Assembly: GCA_001598975.1 (NCBI GenBank)
Contig: BBXU01000949.1
Coordinates: forward strand, 1-23,236
Reading direction: 5' to 3'
Length of the DNA stretch: 23,236 bases
Origin: Parachlorella kessleri
Taxonomy: Eukaryota > Chlorophyta > Trebouxiophyceae > Chlorellales > Chlorellaceae
Below, piece after piece: positions 9,286-20,286 of this stretch. The position numbers and the translations under genes were made by a program. Every line of letters starts with the position of its first letter. The stretch's first letter is position 1. The notes below the pieces were generated by a model. It searched no databases. It was not told the origin of the DNA and saw only the letters and a list, made by a program, of their open reading frames with translations.

Positions 9286-10956
9286 ATGCCGCCTCGACGT
9301 ACTACACTTACCTATAGCAGCGAGGACGCAGCCCCCGTAGACCAGACCCAGGTCTTTGTGTACTACTGCAAATTTTCGGGGAAGCACGCCATTACCACCG
9401 ACTGCAACCTCAACAAGGCACCCAGGAGGCGCACCGATCATGCGCTGGTGGTGGACACCAACAAGTACACTGTGAAGTTATACACTGCAGACGGCGGCGT
9501 AAAGTACATCAAACGCTCGTGAGTGCCGCCATCCACAATATGGGACAAGGAGTGCTGGCCTACAAGCGCTCGAGCATGGGAGAGAAGGTTTGGCTTATTT
9601 CATGCAGGAACGGCAACGTTGAGAGGCAATATCGGCAAAACTTGGGCAAACTCCCAGTAGCCTACAAGACAGACCCTGAGGGCAGGTGGGGTGACAGTTG
9701 AGTGGCAGCTGCTAGGTTTGGACCTTGCCGCCTCCTTGTCTAGCCCTAGGCTTGCCTTCATACACCCAACGCTGACGCCAGCCAAGGCACTGTTTCTTCA
9801 GGTACCTCTATATACTGGATAACGCCCTGACAACGTACTCCGCGGAAGAAGGTTTTGGTCAGGGCGGGAAACAGCCGGTGCCCCCATGCATCCTGTCCGT
9901 GGGGCCCCATACATCTCAGGTAACTCCCTCCCGACTAGCCATTCCATATGGACGCTGGAATCCACTTGCTTGTCCATGGCATCTACCAGACTGCTTTGCT
10001 CTGCTAAATCAGTGTCGGCTGTGTGGCTTGTTATGCTGGCCAGTCCAGTTGGCGCAATACACGAGCTTAAGTAGGCTGCTTGTGCTGTCTTTCATCCTGC
10101 AGATAGCCTTGGAGATTGATGACCGGGGTAACAAGGCCATGATACTCAAGGTGTCGGCCGACTATGTGCGGGTGCAGGTGGGTTAGCAGGTCAGGCACAG
10201 TGCTTTTACAAGTCTGGGGGCATTGTATATATACCACATCTGCATGCCTTGCGTGCAAGCCTACCGCTTGTGTTGCCCACGTGTTGTCTTGTAAGCTGTG
10301 GGAGTCGTCGACAGGACCTGTCAACTATCCTGTCGAACTGTCGAACTATTTACTTGAATGGCTGGCAAGGTGGCTGCCTTTGGCGGTGACGAGACAGAAG
10401 TGCAAGACGTGCCCGTCTGCAAAAAGGGACTTGAGTGCAAACTTGCCCAGGTCCCATTGCATCGCTGCGCAGATTAAGAGCGGCATCACACACCCAGCAG
10501 CGAACGAGGAGTTGTTAGAGTACATGCGGACGGTGCTTGGTGAGTTTCGCAGTTGAATTGTTCAGAAAAAGCAGCCTTCGCGTGCCCGCGTTCCCGCCTG
10601 CTTCCTGTGGGGATTGGGAGGCATCTTAATAAAGATCTCGTAGAGCAGGTTACGGCTTGGGAGGTATTGATAGTTTAGCACATGCCTCAGCGCTTGGGGG
10701 CAATTCCTCTCAAGCTTGGGGAACGATCAAATAGATAGTTGAGATGGAACAGATGTGTGTGTACACTGGGGCGCCTCACTAACCTGCTGCAGGCGTGCGG
10801 CTCTCACAGCTTTCATTAACACGTGGGGAGAGCACACGACACAAGCTGTTGAGAGTAGACGAGCTCACCCCTGACCAGTTGTTTGAGAAAGTCCAGCTGG
10901 CGCTCCAAGGCGCTATCGCAGCCCAGCCGTTCAAAGCTGGAGGGTCGGGCGCATGA
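9286..10956 (+). CDS. STEEP1: STEEP1/UPF0428 family protein, plant-type, zinc cysteines mostly missing
   Basis: Exons 9286-9518, 9608-9685, 9802-9919, 10103-10177, 10473-10539 and 10793-10956 give 244 residues, with GT-AG introns in matching phase throughout. The N-terminus (MPPRRTTLTYSSEDAAP), the VFVYYC strand, NVERQYRQN, LDNALTTYSAEEG, PVPPCI, IALEIDDRGNKA and the C-terminal LSLTRGESTRHKLLRVDELT all match the plant form of this family. The human member, STEEP1 (CXorf56), helps STING leave the endoplasmic reticulum; the role in algae is unknown. In homologues as I remember them, two CxxC-like pairs bind zinc. Here the first pair is C28-K-F-S and the second region reads NLGKLPVAY, with no cysteine. 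The start is the ATG at 9286; the two bases upstream give no alternative ATG. Family assignment is firm. Confidence 0.9.
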
Positions 10957-10970
10957 AGCTGGGCGGGCCT

Positions 10971-10997
10971 AGCAGCAGCAGCAGCAGCAGCAGCAGC
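10971..10997 (+). repeat. (AGC)9 microsatellite in the STEEP1 3' UTR
   Basis: Nine perfect AGC units begin 15 bases past the STEEP1 stop codon, so the repeat should be transcribed but not translated. Confidence 0.85.
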
Positions 10998-11309
10998 TCA
11001 ATATTGATGGGAACTAGACGTGGGTGGGACTGTGCCAATCCCATTGTTCTTCTTGGTGTGTGACTCCTGGGAGTGTACATTTCCTAGCCCATGTTAAACA
11101 CACTCTTTACCAAGGTGGCAGTGTGCGTCTGCCTGCCGAGCACAGCCCAGCCGCCAAGGTGACTTGCTCTTGGTGGGTGGCAGGCGGTGTGGATCAAAGA
11201 GGAGGTATGGGCATACTGGACTTGACAGGGCTGTATGCAGTATGCTCTGTGTCTGCGAGTTTTCAGCATCGCTGCATTTAGCGCTATTTGCTGCCCTGTA
11301 CTGTTGACT

Positions 11310-11387
11310 TGTAACTGACAACAGATGTGTTGGTATAAACTTCTGCCATACATACTACATAGCTCGGTAATTCTGCAGCTAATGTAA
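11310..11387 (+). promoter_or_regulatory. Candidate TGTAA polyadenylation signals for STEEP1
   Basis: Two plus-strand TGTAA motifs occur at 11310-11314 and 11383-11387, about 355 and 430 nt past the stop codon; a third lies at 11516-11520. The spacing suits a chlorophyte 3' UTR. Which one is used cannot be decided from sequence. Confidence 0.35.
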
Positions 11388-12150
11388 TAGTCTCAGTAAA
11401 GTTTGATGGCTAGCTAGGCCCCATGAGAGATCACTCCTCACCTACCCCCTCGTCACAAGCTGACAACATGTAGAAAGTGCCAATCAACTGGCAGTAACCC
11501 AGTCAGAAAATGCACTGTAAATTCAGGACGGATTGTGCAATCAGTATGAGTTCATATGTTGTGGAACCTGCATGCATTGAACTGGCCCTGAACAATAATA
11601 AAAAATACTAAGGGGGCAGGGCATAAGTGACAGCCCCCGTCCCTAAGTAGTCGACGGTAAGTACGTACTCTCAAAGCACAACAATGCCACTCCTCAAACT
11701 TAAAACATCACTAAAGAGGTAGTAGTCCCGGCAAGCTAACCACTAGGGTTTACAGAAAATTGCAAAGGGGAGGCTACACCAATACCGCATGAGTGATGTT
11801 AGGATGCACAGATATCCCAGATCACGCACTTTGGGAACACCCAGGCTAAATTGCTCTACCTAGCAACGTGGACAGTTGCAGCAGTGACACTTGAAGCTTG
11901 CAAACTAAATGGTGAGGCTGGAGGTGAGATGATGGGATATGGATGGGATGCAGCACGCACTCATCACCCACAACATAAGTCAGAACTGTGCATTGCAGAT
12001 GACATGTCACACCTGTGATGATACCCTCGGCCCGCCTCCCAAGCTGCCTGGCACCTGGCATACTTACTGCAGGCTTCAGCAGCGCTGTCCGGGCCAGGTT
12101 GTGGCAGGCCCTCCTCCCTTCAGACCTTGTGGAAACCTGTCAAGGCGCTC

Positions 12151-14273
12151 TCAGATGCCCCAACCATCCAAGCCAGTGAGATCCTCTGGGCTGTGCTGGG
12201 ACATGCAGCCCTCCAGGTACATGACAACAGGGGTATCCCCCACCCTGCGGGCTTCATCCAGTGGGGTGAACCCCCAACGGTCCTTCACAAACACATCAGC
12301 CCCGCCCTCCTGCACAAGCAGCTTCACCTGCAGCACGCAAGATGCTGATTGCATCATGCCTCGGCCAGCAAAGGTCAACAAGTGGAGCGTGGTGTGCACT
12401 GACCCTGGGGTTTGCACTGGCAGTAGCCCCTCAGCGGCCAGCAGTGGGTGCAGTGTTGCCGTCAGGACTCCGGAAGGCATCACCTACCATATGCAGGGTG
12501 CAACTTTGCCTGTTGAGATGAGTGGGGCTGCCGGTTGCTGCCCTGCACTTGCGGTGTGGTTAAACCTGCAAAGCCTTCTTCATTGCTAAAACCGGGAAGC
12601 GCTGCAGGTGTGGGTGAAAGTGGGGCCAAGCACTCACTGCTTGCAGGTTGCCTTCTGCCGCGCTGATGTGGAGCGCGGTGCGCTTGTCGTAGTCAGCCGA
12701 ATCCACAGGTACCCCTGCCGAGATGAGCCGCCTGCTGGGAAGATATCAAAGATGCACATGAGTTACTGGGCGGGAATGTAACATAGGCAAGCATAACGCA
12801 GCTGTCCCAGTGTTCTGCAGGGCTGGTGGGGAGCTATATAGGTGACTGAGAGGCCGGGCGACTACTACCAGATGCTTCAAAGATGAACCTCAGCTCATAC
12901 AGATCCTTCAGAGTACGGATATGCCCTCCGCACGCCAAGGAGCCAGTCCTACTGTGCTTCCCAGACGCCTCAAGCTTGCCTGAGCAGCGGCAGGTTGCCC
13001 TCATACACGCACGTGCACAGCTCCGAGGACCACTCCACGCCGCTCTGCTGGTCGCCAAGCCTGCATACAGCGCGGGCCAAGCTCGCCATTCCCACCCGTG
13101 GGTAGCTGGCTTCAGCCACACGCTCGTGGGGGCATCCCCACCCAGATGACCCCTAACAGCTAGTAATGCCACACACTCTTGGTGATAGGTCTTAAGGAGC
13201 CCTCTCACACACTACCTCCAGGCCTGAGAGGCGTAAGCACACACATATAACCGTCACCCCACCCAAGTAACCCTATCGAGCCGGACTGCCCTCAATGCCA
13301 CACCTGCCGCCATGTGTCTTGAGCATGGTGACAAGCCGATCGTGCCCATATCTGCAAGCCTCCAGGAGCGCGCTGCTGCCCAGGTTGTCTCGGGCATTGG
13401 GGTTGGCGCCCGCCCTGAGCAGCAGGCTAGCGACCTGCACGGGGTGGGCGAGTCGGGCGGTACAGCAGGTGGGCTGAGCTAGGAGACGGGTGAAGTTGGT
13501 CAGCAGTGCGGGCTGGGTGACATCGGCCACTCTAGCTGCACGGCTGCAAGCTGGTGTGAAGGCTGACGTGCAAGCCATATGCACAGCTAAAGCCGTCAGA
13601 TGCAACGAGCTGGGAGAAACAGTGGCACATGATATTCCAGCCTCACCTGTCTGTTACTTACTCCATGATAACCCGCCCTGCGCATCCCTAGCCTAATACT
13701 GTGATGAAAGCCCAATGCGGAAGGGACAGCTGCTGCAGCAAGCAGGATACACCTCTTCAGGCTCCGCACCTCAACATGCCCCTTGACACAAGCCAGCTCC
13801 AAGGCGGTTCTCCCATCATAGTCAGCCTTGTCAGCCTCACAGCCATGCTGTATCATCTGCACCCAGGCATCGCAGCAGCGCATTTTGGTTGCAGAGCGAC
13901 TGGATACCACAAGTCAGTCGACGGGATATGGACGCCGAATATGGACAGCCACAGTCCCGCACCCTGGCAAGCTGCACGACCCTTGCTCACACAACCAAGC
14001 GACCAGGATACAACCCACTCCACAACGGTAACTAAACTAGGGACACGAAAGGCAGGCAGCGTGGCTACCGAGTGCCTGCGCTGTGCCTCTGAACTGTGGC
14101 CAGGCGGCGGCAGCACCGAAAACACACCTGGTGGATCTTCGCCACATTGCCCTGGCTAGCGGCATATAGGAACTCTGTGGTGGCCTCAATGTCCTGGCGA
14201 GCGATGTACTGCTTGACGAGGGAGCGTATGCGCAGCAGGTTGGCCACTGCCTGCTGCTGCCGCGCGGTCCAGG
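12151..14273 (-). other. Ankyrin repeat tail of the channel (exons 16-21)
   Basis: Exon 16 ends in TEFLYAASQGNVAKIHQ, exon 17 reads MIQHGCEADKADYDGRTALE, exon 18 holds LLLRAGANPNARDNLGSSAL and exon 19 CVYEGNLPLLR. Exon 20 continues with SADYDKRTALHISAAEGNL and exon 21 with ADVFVKDRWGFTPLDEARR. These are five to six ankyrin units. The order and the divergent cysteine-bearing unit in exon 19 mirror the SKOR tail. There is no KHA-type domain after the last repeat; the protein ends 18 residues past MYLEG. Confidence 0.85.
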
Positions 14274-17200
14274 CTGCTCACGAGGGGGATGCATAGGCAG
14301 GGTCAAGGTCTGCCCCTTTAAAGGCATGGCGGGCAGCAGTTGCAGTGCCAGCGAAGCTGGAGCAGTCACTTGCGCGCTCACCCGCAGCCTCCATGCGTAC
14401 AGTCTGCACAACCCTAACCAGCCCTGCCGCCACTGGTGTGTGCTTCTTCATGGTGGCTGGTGGGAGGGCCGGAGTATACATGAATGTGAAGTGTCGATGC
14501 TGGATGCAAGTGGGGCTCTAGAGGTGAGAGGCGGAATATGTGTGATGCGCTCAACCGACAGTTTGTTGGGCAGGCCCAGAAGGTGCGGCCCCACAGCAGA
14601 AGCTCACATGTCACATCAGGGAAGGCCTCCTCGCTGATTGGTGGCATCGGCTGGTCGGCACTGGTCAGCGTGTCAATCAGCTCAGCAGAGCCCCTGCGCC
14701 CGGGGAGAAGGCGCCTCATCTGGTTTGTCTCCGGACCACAAGGTATGCCAGGCACACAGACCTTCCGACACAGCTACTACCCCTGATATTGGTGGTTGGT
14801 GACCAGCGGCGCTCGAGCGCGCTCCAGCACCAGCAGTATGGCCATGTCTGCACCAGGCGCGCAGCTGCTCAAGGGGACTAACATCGTTTCAAGGATGACC
14901 AAGTCCGTACCAGGCGTAGTGCCACTGCTCAAAGTTGAGCGACATGGCATCCAGCTGGGAGGGGTGTAGAGTTCCCTGGAACTCTCCAACTACTGCCTGC
15001 AGGAGAGGTATTCATCACATATCAGGGATTGTCTGCAGGCGCCTTCAGCAAGAAGCCTGGGGACCTATCAACCCGACAACAAGAAAAGATGCGAATACAC
15101 CCTCCTTGCAGTGCTTCTCCAGTCCTCAAGCCCCCAAGCAGATCACATGCAGTGACCCTCCACCAGGGCTGCTGAGCTGTCGCACACTAAAGTTTACAGC
15201 CAAGCGGGTAATTGCTACCCTAAACGTCGTCATAACACCGCGGCATATTTGCCTGCTCTGCTCAACCGAGCCCACCCCCTCTAGGCACAGCCCGGCAGCA
15301 GGCGCCGTACCTGGTCTGCTTTCTCCACTAGGTTCTGCAGCACCTGTCGCGACGCTGCGGGGAAGCTGCGCTCCAGGGAGCCGTAGGCAGCACGGCTCAC
15401 GACCAGCACCCGGCATACTGAGACGGAGCGCACCGCCTGCGGGGCCCACATGGGTGATGCTAGGCTGTGCTCCGGCCCGGGGCTCTAGGGACGTACAGGG
15501 AGACCCCTGGCTGTCTTGCATATGCGACTTGCATGCATTCCATTCTCACGGAGTCCCTCCCCTGACAAAGTGCAGCTTGAGGGAGTGAGCTGGAACCGCG
15601 CTAGGAACGTGTCAGGAGCTGCTTTCACTGCGATGAGGGTAGTTTCCTTGATCAAGGGGCGTGCAGGCTAAAGTAGCTGTAAGCTTCCTACCTCCAGCTG
15701 GGGTACTTCTGTGAAGAAGGCTGCCTCCCCAAGCAGGCTCCCCTCCCCTGCCTCCCTCCTGCTGACAAAGCCGTCCAGGGTGGCGCTGATGGGGTGGCTG
15801 CCGCGGCCACCCTGCGTAGACACAACAACTAGCTAGCACTACAGGTGTCACATGCCCCACACAAAGTCCTGAATGGTGGATGTCACTCCCACAGGGAAAG
15901 TCTAAGGTCTGCACCATGACTGGTTACAAGAGCCTTCCAGGAAACTTGTGTATTGTGTGCTGTGGACCACCACACATGCTTGGGTGCAGGCGAGGGCCAC
16001 CTGTGCAGGGGGCATCTGCCAGGCCTCTCAAGTGCAGCTGGCAGCAACCTTGCACCATTTCCAGGCCGCGCCGTCTTGCCACTCGACCCCTTCTTCGGCC
16101 CTTAGCCACTCTCTTGCATACCTCCAATGCCTTGGCGACGTCACGCCAGTCTCCTTCAAAGCTGCTGCCGCTGCCGCTGCCATCCCTGCTGCTCACGATG
16201 TCATGGCTGCCACCCAGGCCTTGCCCGCTGGCAGCAAAAGCAGCCCCAGCAACAGCAGCAGCACTGCTCTGTATGCCTTCCGCAAGGTAAGACGCGGGGT
16301 TGGGGACCAGGAACTCCACAGCGCCGTTGAGCACTAGGAGCAGCTCGTTGACTTGGTCCCCTGACGACAAGATGTCCACCTGCGGGGCAGTCATGCGTAG
16401 TGCAGCACCGGGTGAAAACACCCAACCATGTACCTTCCCGGCCTCGGGTGCTAGAGTTGAGGATTGCTACTATGATACCTTCTGCGGGTGCAAACGAGCG
16501 GTTCATGATGCTTGATTAGCAGCAAGCTCTAGCACTTCACGCCTGCTTTGCGCACTGTTGAGCACACCAGCAGGCAACCCCTGTGCCCAGCCGTGTGACT
16601 CACCCCGGGCATGAAGACCTCGACCCTGGCCGAGGCCAGCAGTGCGTCCAGGAAGCGTGAGGGGCAGGCCTGGAACAGGTAGCTGCCCCGCAGGTGCTTG
16701 ATGTACAGGTACCGCATGATGCGGCGGCGGATGGGGGTGGGGAAGATGGACAGGACCTGCACCCAGGACCGGGGGCGGCAGGGATTCTTGCTGCGGTGGC
16801 TGATCGGGGAAGGAAGCTCGGGTATGGTACTGGGCAGCTGGCCGTTACAAAAGGGCGGGTGGATAGCGGACGTAGCAGCAGTCTCCAGTGGTGCGGGGGT
16901 GCAGTCTCCAGGGCAGCAGGAGCAGTTGCCTGCAGGCTTTGCGTCGTACATAAACCATCACGGGATGCTGTCTTGCAGGGATGGCACGTGGCCATTGCAG
17001 CCCAGCATGGGCACCCCGCCTCCACTCCTACCTGCTCGTCACTGGCTTCCTCACTCTGGAAGTGCAGCAGGAGGTGGCCCTGCATGCTGTCCTTCAGCTC
17101 CTGCAGCAGCAGCAGCAGCCACACAGCCCTGGTGGGACCCTACCACGCAAGACCATTACCATCCCGCCGTCCTCAAGGCAAGTCCCCGCAGCCTTCCGCA

Positions 17201-20200
17201 TGTGCCCCCCGTACCATCATGTACCGCATCCCATGTCCCATGGCGCATGAGCTGCCCAAGCCATGCCCGCCTTGACGCCTCCATGCAGCCCTTGCCTGGG
17301 AGTTTGGCAGTTGTCCACGGTGTCACACAAGGCGATCTGCGGCCTAGCTGTGTTTCGCCACCCAAGGCCACATGTGTTCATTGCGTGCTGTCACCCCTGC
17401 CCGCACCTTGGGTATGCTGTTGATCTGGGTGTAGTGCCGCAGGCTGGCGCTGCGGTCACGGAACTTGCCGGTGCGCTCGTCGTTCTTGACGACCAGCAGC
17501 GTGATAGTGCCCAGGATGTAAGACCCCAGGGCGATGTTGAAGAGCAGGAACAGCAGGGCGCGGGTGGCCGCACTGATGGTCTGTGGGGGTGTAGGGGTAA
17601 GGGCAGCAAACAGTGAAAGGGGTCAGGCAGGCAAGAGGCTTCTAGACCTGCGCCAACAAGCAAAGGGAACCCTCCAAGGCATACTACTTGGCTCTGTGCC
17701 AGCAGCTTGGGGGGCGGCCGCCTTGCCCGCTTTTCCTGCAAACTTAGTCGCCCATGGCAGCAGCATGGCAGGGAGCCGGGCCGAGGATGCCCACCTGCGG
17801 CATGGTTGAGGGCACGTTTCCCCCCAAGTCCACCGTGCTCAGCGTGGTGACCGCCCAGTAGAGGCTATAAATATACCTGCGAGGGGTGAGGGTTGGGGGC
17901 AGCAGCCCTCCTGTTCATTGCCACGGCGGGGTGGACTCCATGAGGGGACAGAATGACAAACACGCGCTCAGCTTGGCAGCCTCTCGTCACACTGTAGCGA
18001 TACACGACCAGCTTAGATGTGTACATGCGGCATATGCTGTGTGTGTCAGCCCATGGAGTGACGCGGCAAAGGCACCCTTGAAAGCCGTGTGTCCTTCAAC
18101 CGTGCACGTACTGGTCTCCCATGGACAGGGATGCGAAGAAGGCGGCATCCGCCCCGCTTAGGATGTCTGGGTCAAACCCGGACTGCAGCGCCTCCCAATA
18201 GAAGCCGCAAGCCGTGCCATGCAGGATGTAGAGCACAATCTGCACAGCAGCGCAACCACAGCGTGCGCCGAACATGGGGTCCACAGGTGCTGGGTGGCCG
18301 GGCGTGCAGGGCAGCATGCAATCAGCTCCCAGAACGTCTGCCTCGGTTGCAAGCTTACGATGTTACGATGTTGACACGTGGGAGGCGGTGTGCAGCATGC
18401 CGCTGTGGCAGGACGGTGCATGACTACGGCTGACAGCATCATAGTTCCCCGGATGGACTCACCGCCAGGTTGCGCACTATGGTGACATTCAACAGGCTGA
18501 AGCTGAGGTTGTACTCTAGGAACTGGAACAGCGCCTGGACACGATAGAGCCGCACCTGCAGCCGGCAATGGGCAAGAGAGGCTGGTCACGCGCGTCGTGC
18601 AGGCTCCATAAGTGCGAAGGAAGAATTTCCCTTGTTGTCGTGCTTGGAACACCTCAGATTCGCAAGGCTCTCATGAGATGCGGACCTTTTGTGGGTGCTG
18701 CCTAGCCTAGAAACTGCAGGCAGACCGGCCTTCTCCTCTGACCACCGTGCACCTGCCAGCAGCAGTGCACTCGGCACCGTGCGGTGCCCTAGCAGCCCCA
18801 GGCACCAGCCAGCACCCACCATGTGCAGCAGCTTCAGCAGCGGGATCCAGGCGGGCATGGCTGCCAGTGCGTGGGGGTCCGTGAAGGCCGCGGGCGCCAC
18901 CAGCAGCATGGCCAGCAGGTCGAGGGGCAGCAGGCCCAGCAGGTCCAGCACAAACTCGCCCCGAACATACTCCCGGGCGATCTTGCCAGGGTCCGCCACC
19001 TGTGTTCCAGCCAGTGCCCCTGTGTGAAGCTCGAAGTGCGAGACCAGGGCAGTTGAGGCTGTTAAGGTGCAGTATGGCATGGCCCATGGTACCAACAGAA
19101 TCACCCAGCTGGATTCTCTGGGTACCTGCTGCCCTTCGTGGTCACCCCACACAGATCCGCCCCTCCCGCCCGTCTGCACCAGGCCTTACCACTGCTTCGC
19201 CTTCATAGTACGCCGTGCGGAAGCTGAGCAGCATGTCCACCCCAAACACCAGGAGGAAGAGCCCCTCCAGGCTGGTCACCGGGTTGCCAACATTGCTACA
19301 CGCGCGCCAGCAGCCAATGGGGCGGTTATGAGGGAAAGAGCCAAGATGGCGATGGGTCTCCGGGTCATTCTTTCAACCAGCGCAAGAAGTCCTTCTAAGA
19401 GCAGAGGCAGACAGCCAAGCAAGGGGTCAGACAGGCCACCACAACAGAAAGTATATCAGGGGCTGCCAATAACAGCGTACCACCACCTGACCATGGGTGC
19501 CTCACAAGTAGGGCCAACAAAGAGCCAGGATGTACTAATTCCACAAACCACAAGATCCAACCTCAACTTAAGACCACAAGATCCAACCTCAATTTGTAGC
19601 TGGACCCCCTTCAAAAGTTTAAGAGACAGTCAACCCATTCGTTCACAACTGGCGACCAGGTGTCCCAGCGCGAGTCATGCTGAGATGCAGAAGCAGCCCT
19701 CCGAGACTCACTAGATGTTTGTCGTGGGCTCAAAAGCAACTTCCCAAGGTATGAGGAAGCCCGACAGTGCTGCTGCCACTGTGGCTACGCCTGTCCACAC
19801 ATGCAGCCTGCACAGTGCAGGCCATACTCCCATATGTTTCCAGGAACTGCGCTTGAGCTGGCAATGATGGCAAGGAAGAATTATTTCGCAGCTGTTTGGT
19901 GGCCGGAAGGGCTGCCAAGCGCTATTCAAACACTGTTAGCTGGTCTCCACCTGTCGGGCGTACCTGGGGTCCCAGGGATAGAATATCCTTGCTTGTAAGT
20001 CCTCTAGCCAGCTGGCCAGGGTGGTGGTGACTGCCCCTCCTGATATTTTCGACTGACTGCCCTCTCCAGCTGAAGCCTGAGGCCCCTCCGGTAGGCTGCG
20101 CTCAAACGGGAAAACCGCATGCAGGGGCCCCGCTCCGCTGCTGGGCTGGCGTACCCTGCCGGCTCCCTTTCCCAGGGCAGCAGTGCAGCGACGAGGTAAT

Positions 20201-20286
20201 AAGCGGGCTGGCCTTGGAGCGGCCCGCCTGGCTAACCGAAAAGTGGGCCCAGCATGACTGCATGACGAACGGTAGAGAGCGAGCAT
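12151..20286 (-). CDS. SKOR/GORK-like voltage-gated K+ channel (Shaker type with CNBD and ankyrin repeats), atypical pore
   Basis: Twenty-one exons give 931 residues with every phase matching: 20286-19964, 19807-19712, 19295-19190, 18999-18820, 18555-18463, 18239-18112, 17876-17795, 17580-17407, 17100-17032, 16756-16604, 16379-16122, 15811-15692, 15436-15311, 14996-14911, 14693-14608, 14273-14128, 13856-13770, 13434-13304, 13060-12980, 12731-12638, 12327-12151. The order is cytosolic N-terminus (1-108), S1-S6 (about 110-372), C-linker, cyclic-nucleotide-binding fold (about 458-620), an extra linker, and ankyrin repeats (about 724-915). Segments such as KFRDRSASLRHY, DNLGSSALLEA and KDRWGFTPLDEA align by memory with plant outward rectifiers SKOR/GORK, which release K+ across the plasma membrane. 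The start is the first ATG after an in-frame upstream stop. The pore reads TVDLGG instead of TVGYGD, so selectivity is uncertain. One intron (after 12980) has a GC donor. Confidence 0.9.
15311..16756 (-). other. C-linker end and cyclic-nucleotide-binding fold (exons 10-13)
   Basis: Exon 10 carries the C-linker helices (VLSIFPTPIRRRIMRYLYIK) and the first strands (VEVFMPG). Exon 11 continues with VDILSSGDQVNELLLVLNGA. Exon 12 has the cassette SLLGEAAFFTEVPQLE and exon 13 continues with AVRSVSVCRVLVVSR. The glutamate of the GE pair is present, but the canonical RxA(T/S) cAMP-contact arginine motif is not obvious, as in plant channels. A low-complexity Ala/Ser/Gly insertion splits the fold (see findings). 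Confidence 0.8.
17407..19807 (-). other. Membrane core of the channel: S1-S6 and pore (exons 2-8)
   Basis: S1 lies in exon 2 (VATVAAALSGFLIPW), S2 in exon 3 (LEGLFLLVFGVDMLLSF) and S3 in exon 4 (FVLDLLGLLPLDLLAML). S4 bridges exons 4 and 5 (LLKLLHMVRLYRVQALF), S5 bridges exons 5 and 6 (VTIVRNLAIVLYILHGTACG), the pore helix and filter are in exon 7, and S6 is in exon 8 (LLFLLFNIALGSYILGTITL). Seven consecutive exons thus cover the full six-segment unit, with one subunit pore as in Shaker channels. Confidence 0.85.
19547..19592. repeat. Two-copy 26-bp tandem repeat in a channel intron
   Basis: A 20-base block beginning ACCACAAGATCC occurs at 19547-19566 and again at 19573-19592, separated by six bases, inside the intron between channel exons 2 and 3. 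Confidence 0.75.

Larger units (their letters stand above)
10957..12150. other. Convergent noncoding spacer between STEEP1 and the K+ channel
   Basis: No gene recognised. It holds the 3' UTRs of both flanking genes. The part from about 11280 to 11850 is visibly more AT-rich than the flanking genes and has no convincing frame. A minus-strand TGTAA at 11750-11754 is a candidate poly(A) signal for the channel gene, about 400 nt past its stop. Confidence 0.55.

Noticed and set aside
11939..12589. 216-codon plus-strand open frame
   Set aside because: Antisense to the last channel exons, which have firm ankyrin sequence on the minus strand.
14935..15588. 217-codon plus-strand open frame
   Set aside because: Antisense to channel exons 13 and 14 and their intron; no recognisable domain.
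16201..16506. Minus-strand frame with a run of cysteines
   Set aside because: Frame shadow of a CAG/CTG-rich stretch in channel exon 11; the correct frame gives the nucleotide-binding fold.
16694..17423. Plus-strand open frames of 193 and 241 codons
   Set aside because: They lie opposite channel exons 8 to 10, whose minus-strand sequence is clearly S6 and C-linker.
18106..18111. Alternative end of channel exon 6 after the TAC codon (donor GTGCAC)
   Set aside because: It would put the pore exon into a frame with an immediate stop. The GTACGT donor six bases earlier gives phase 2 and an open pore exon.
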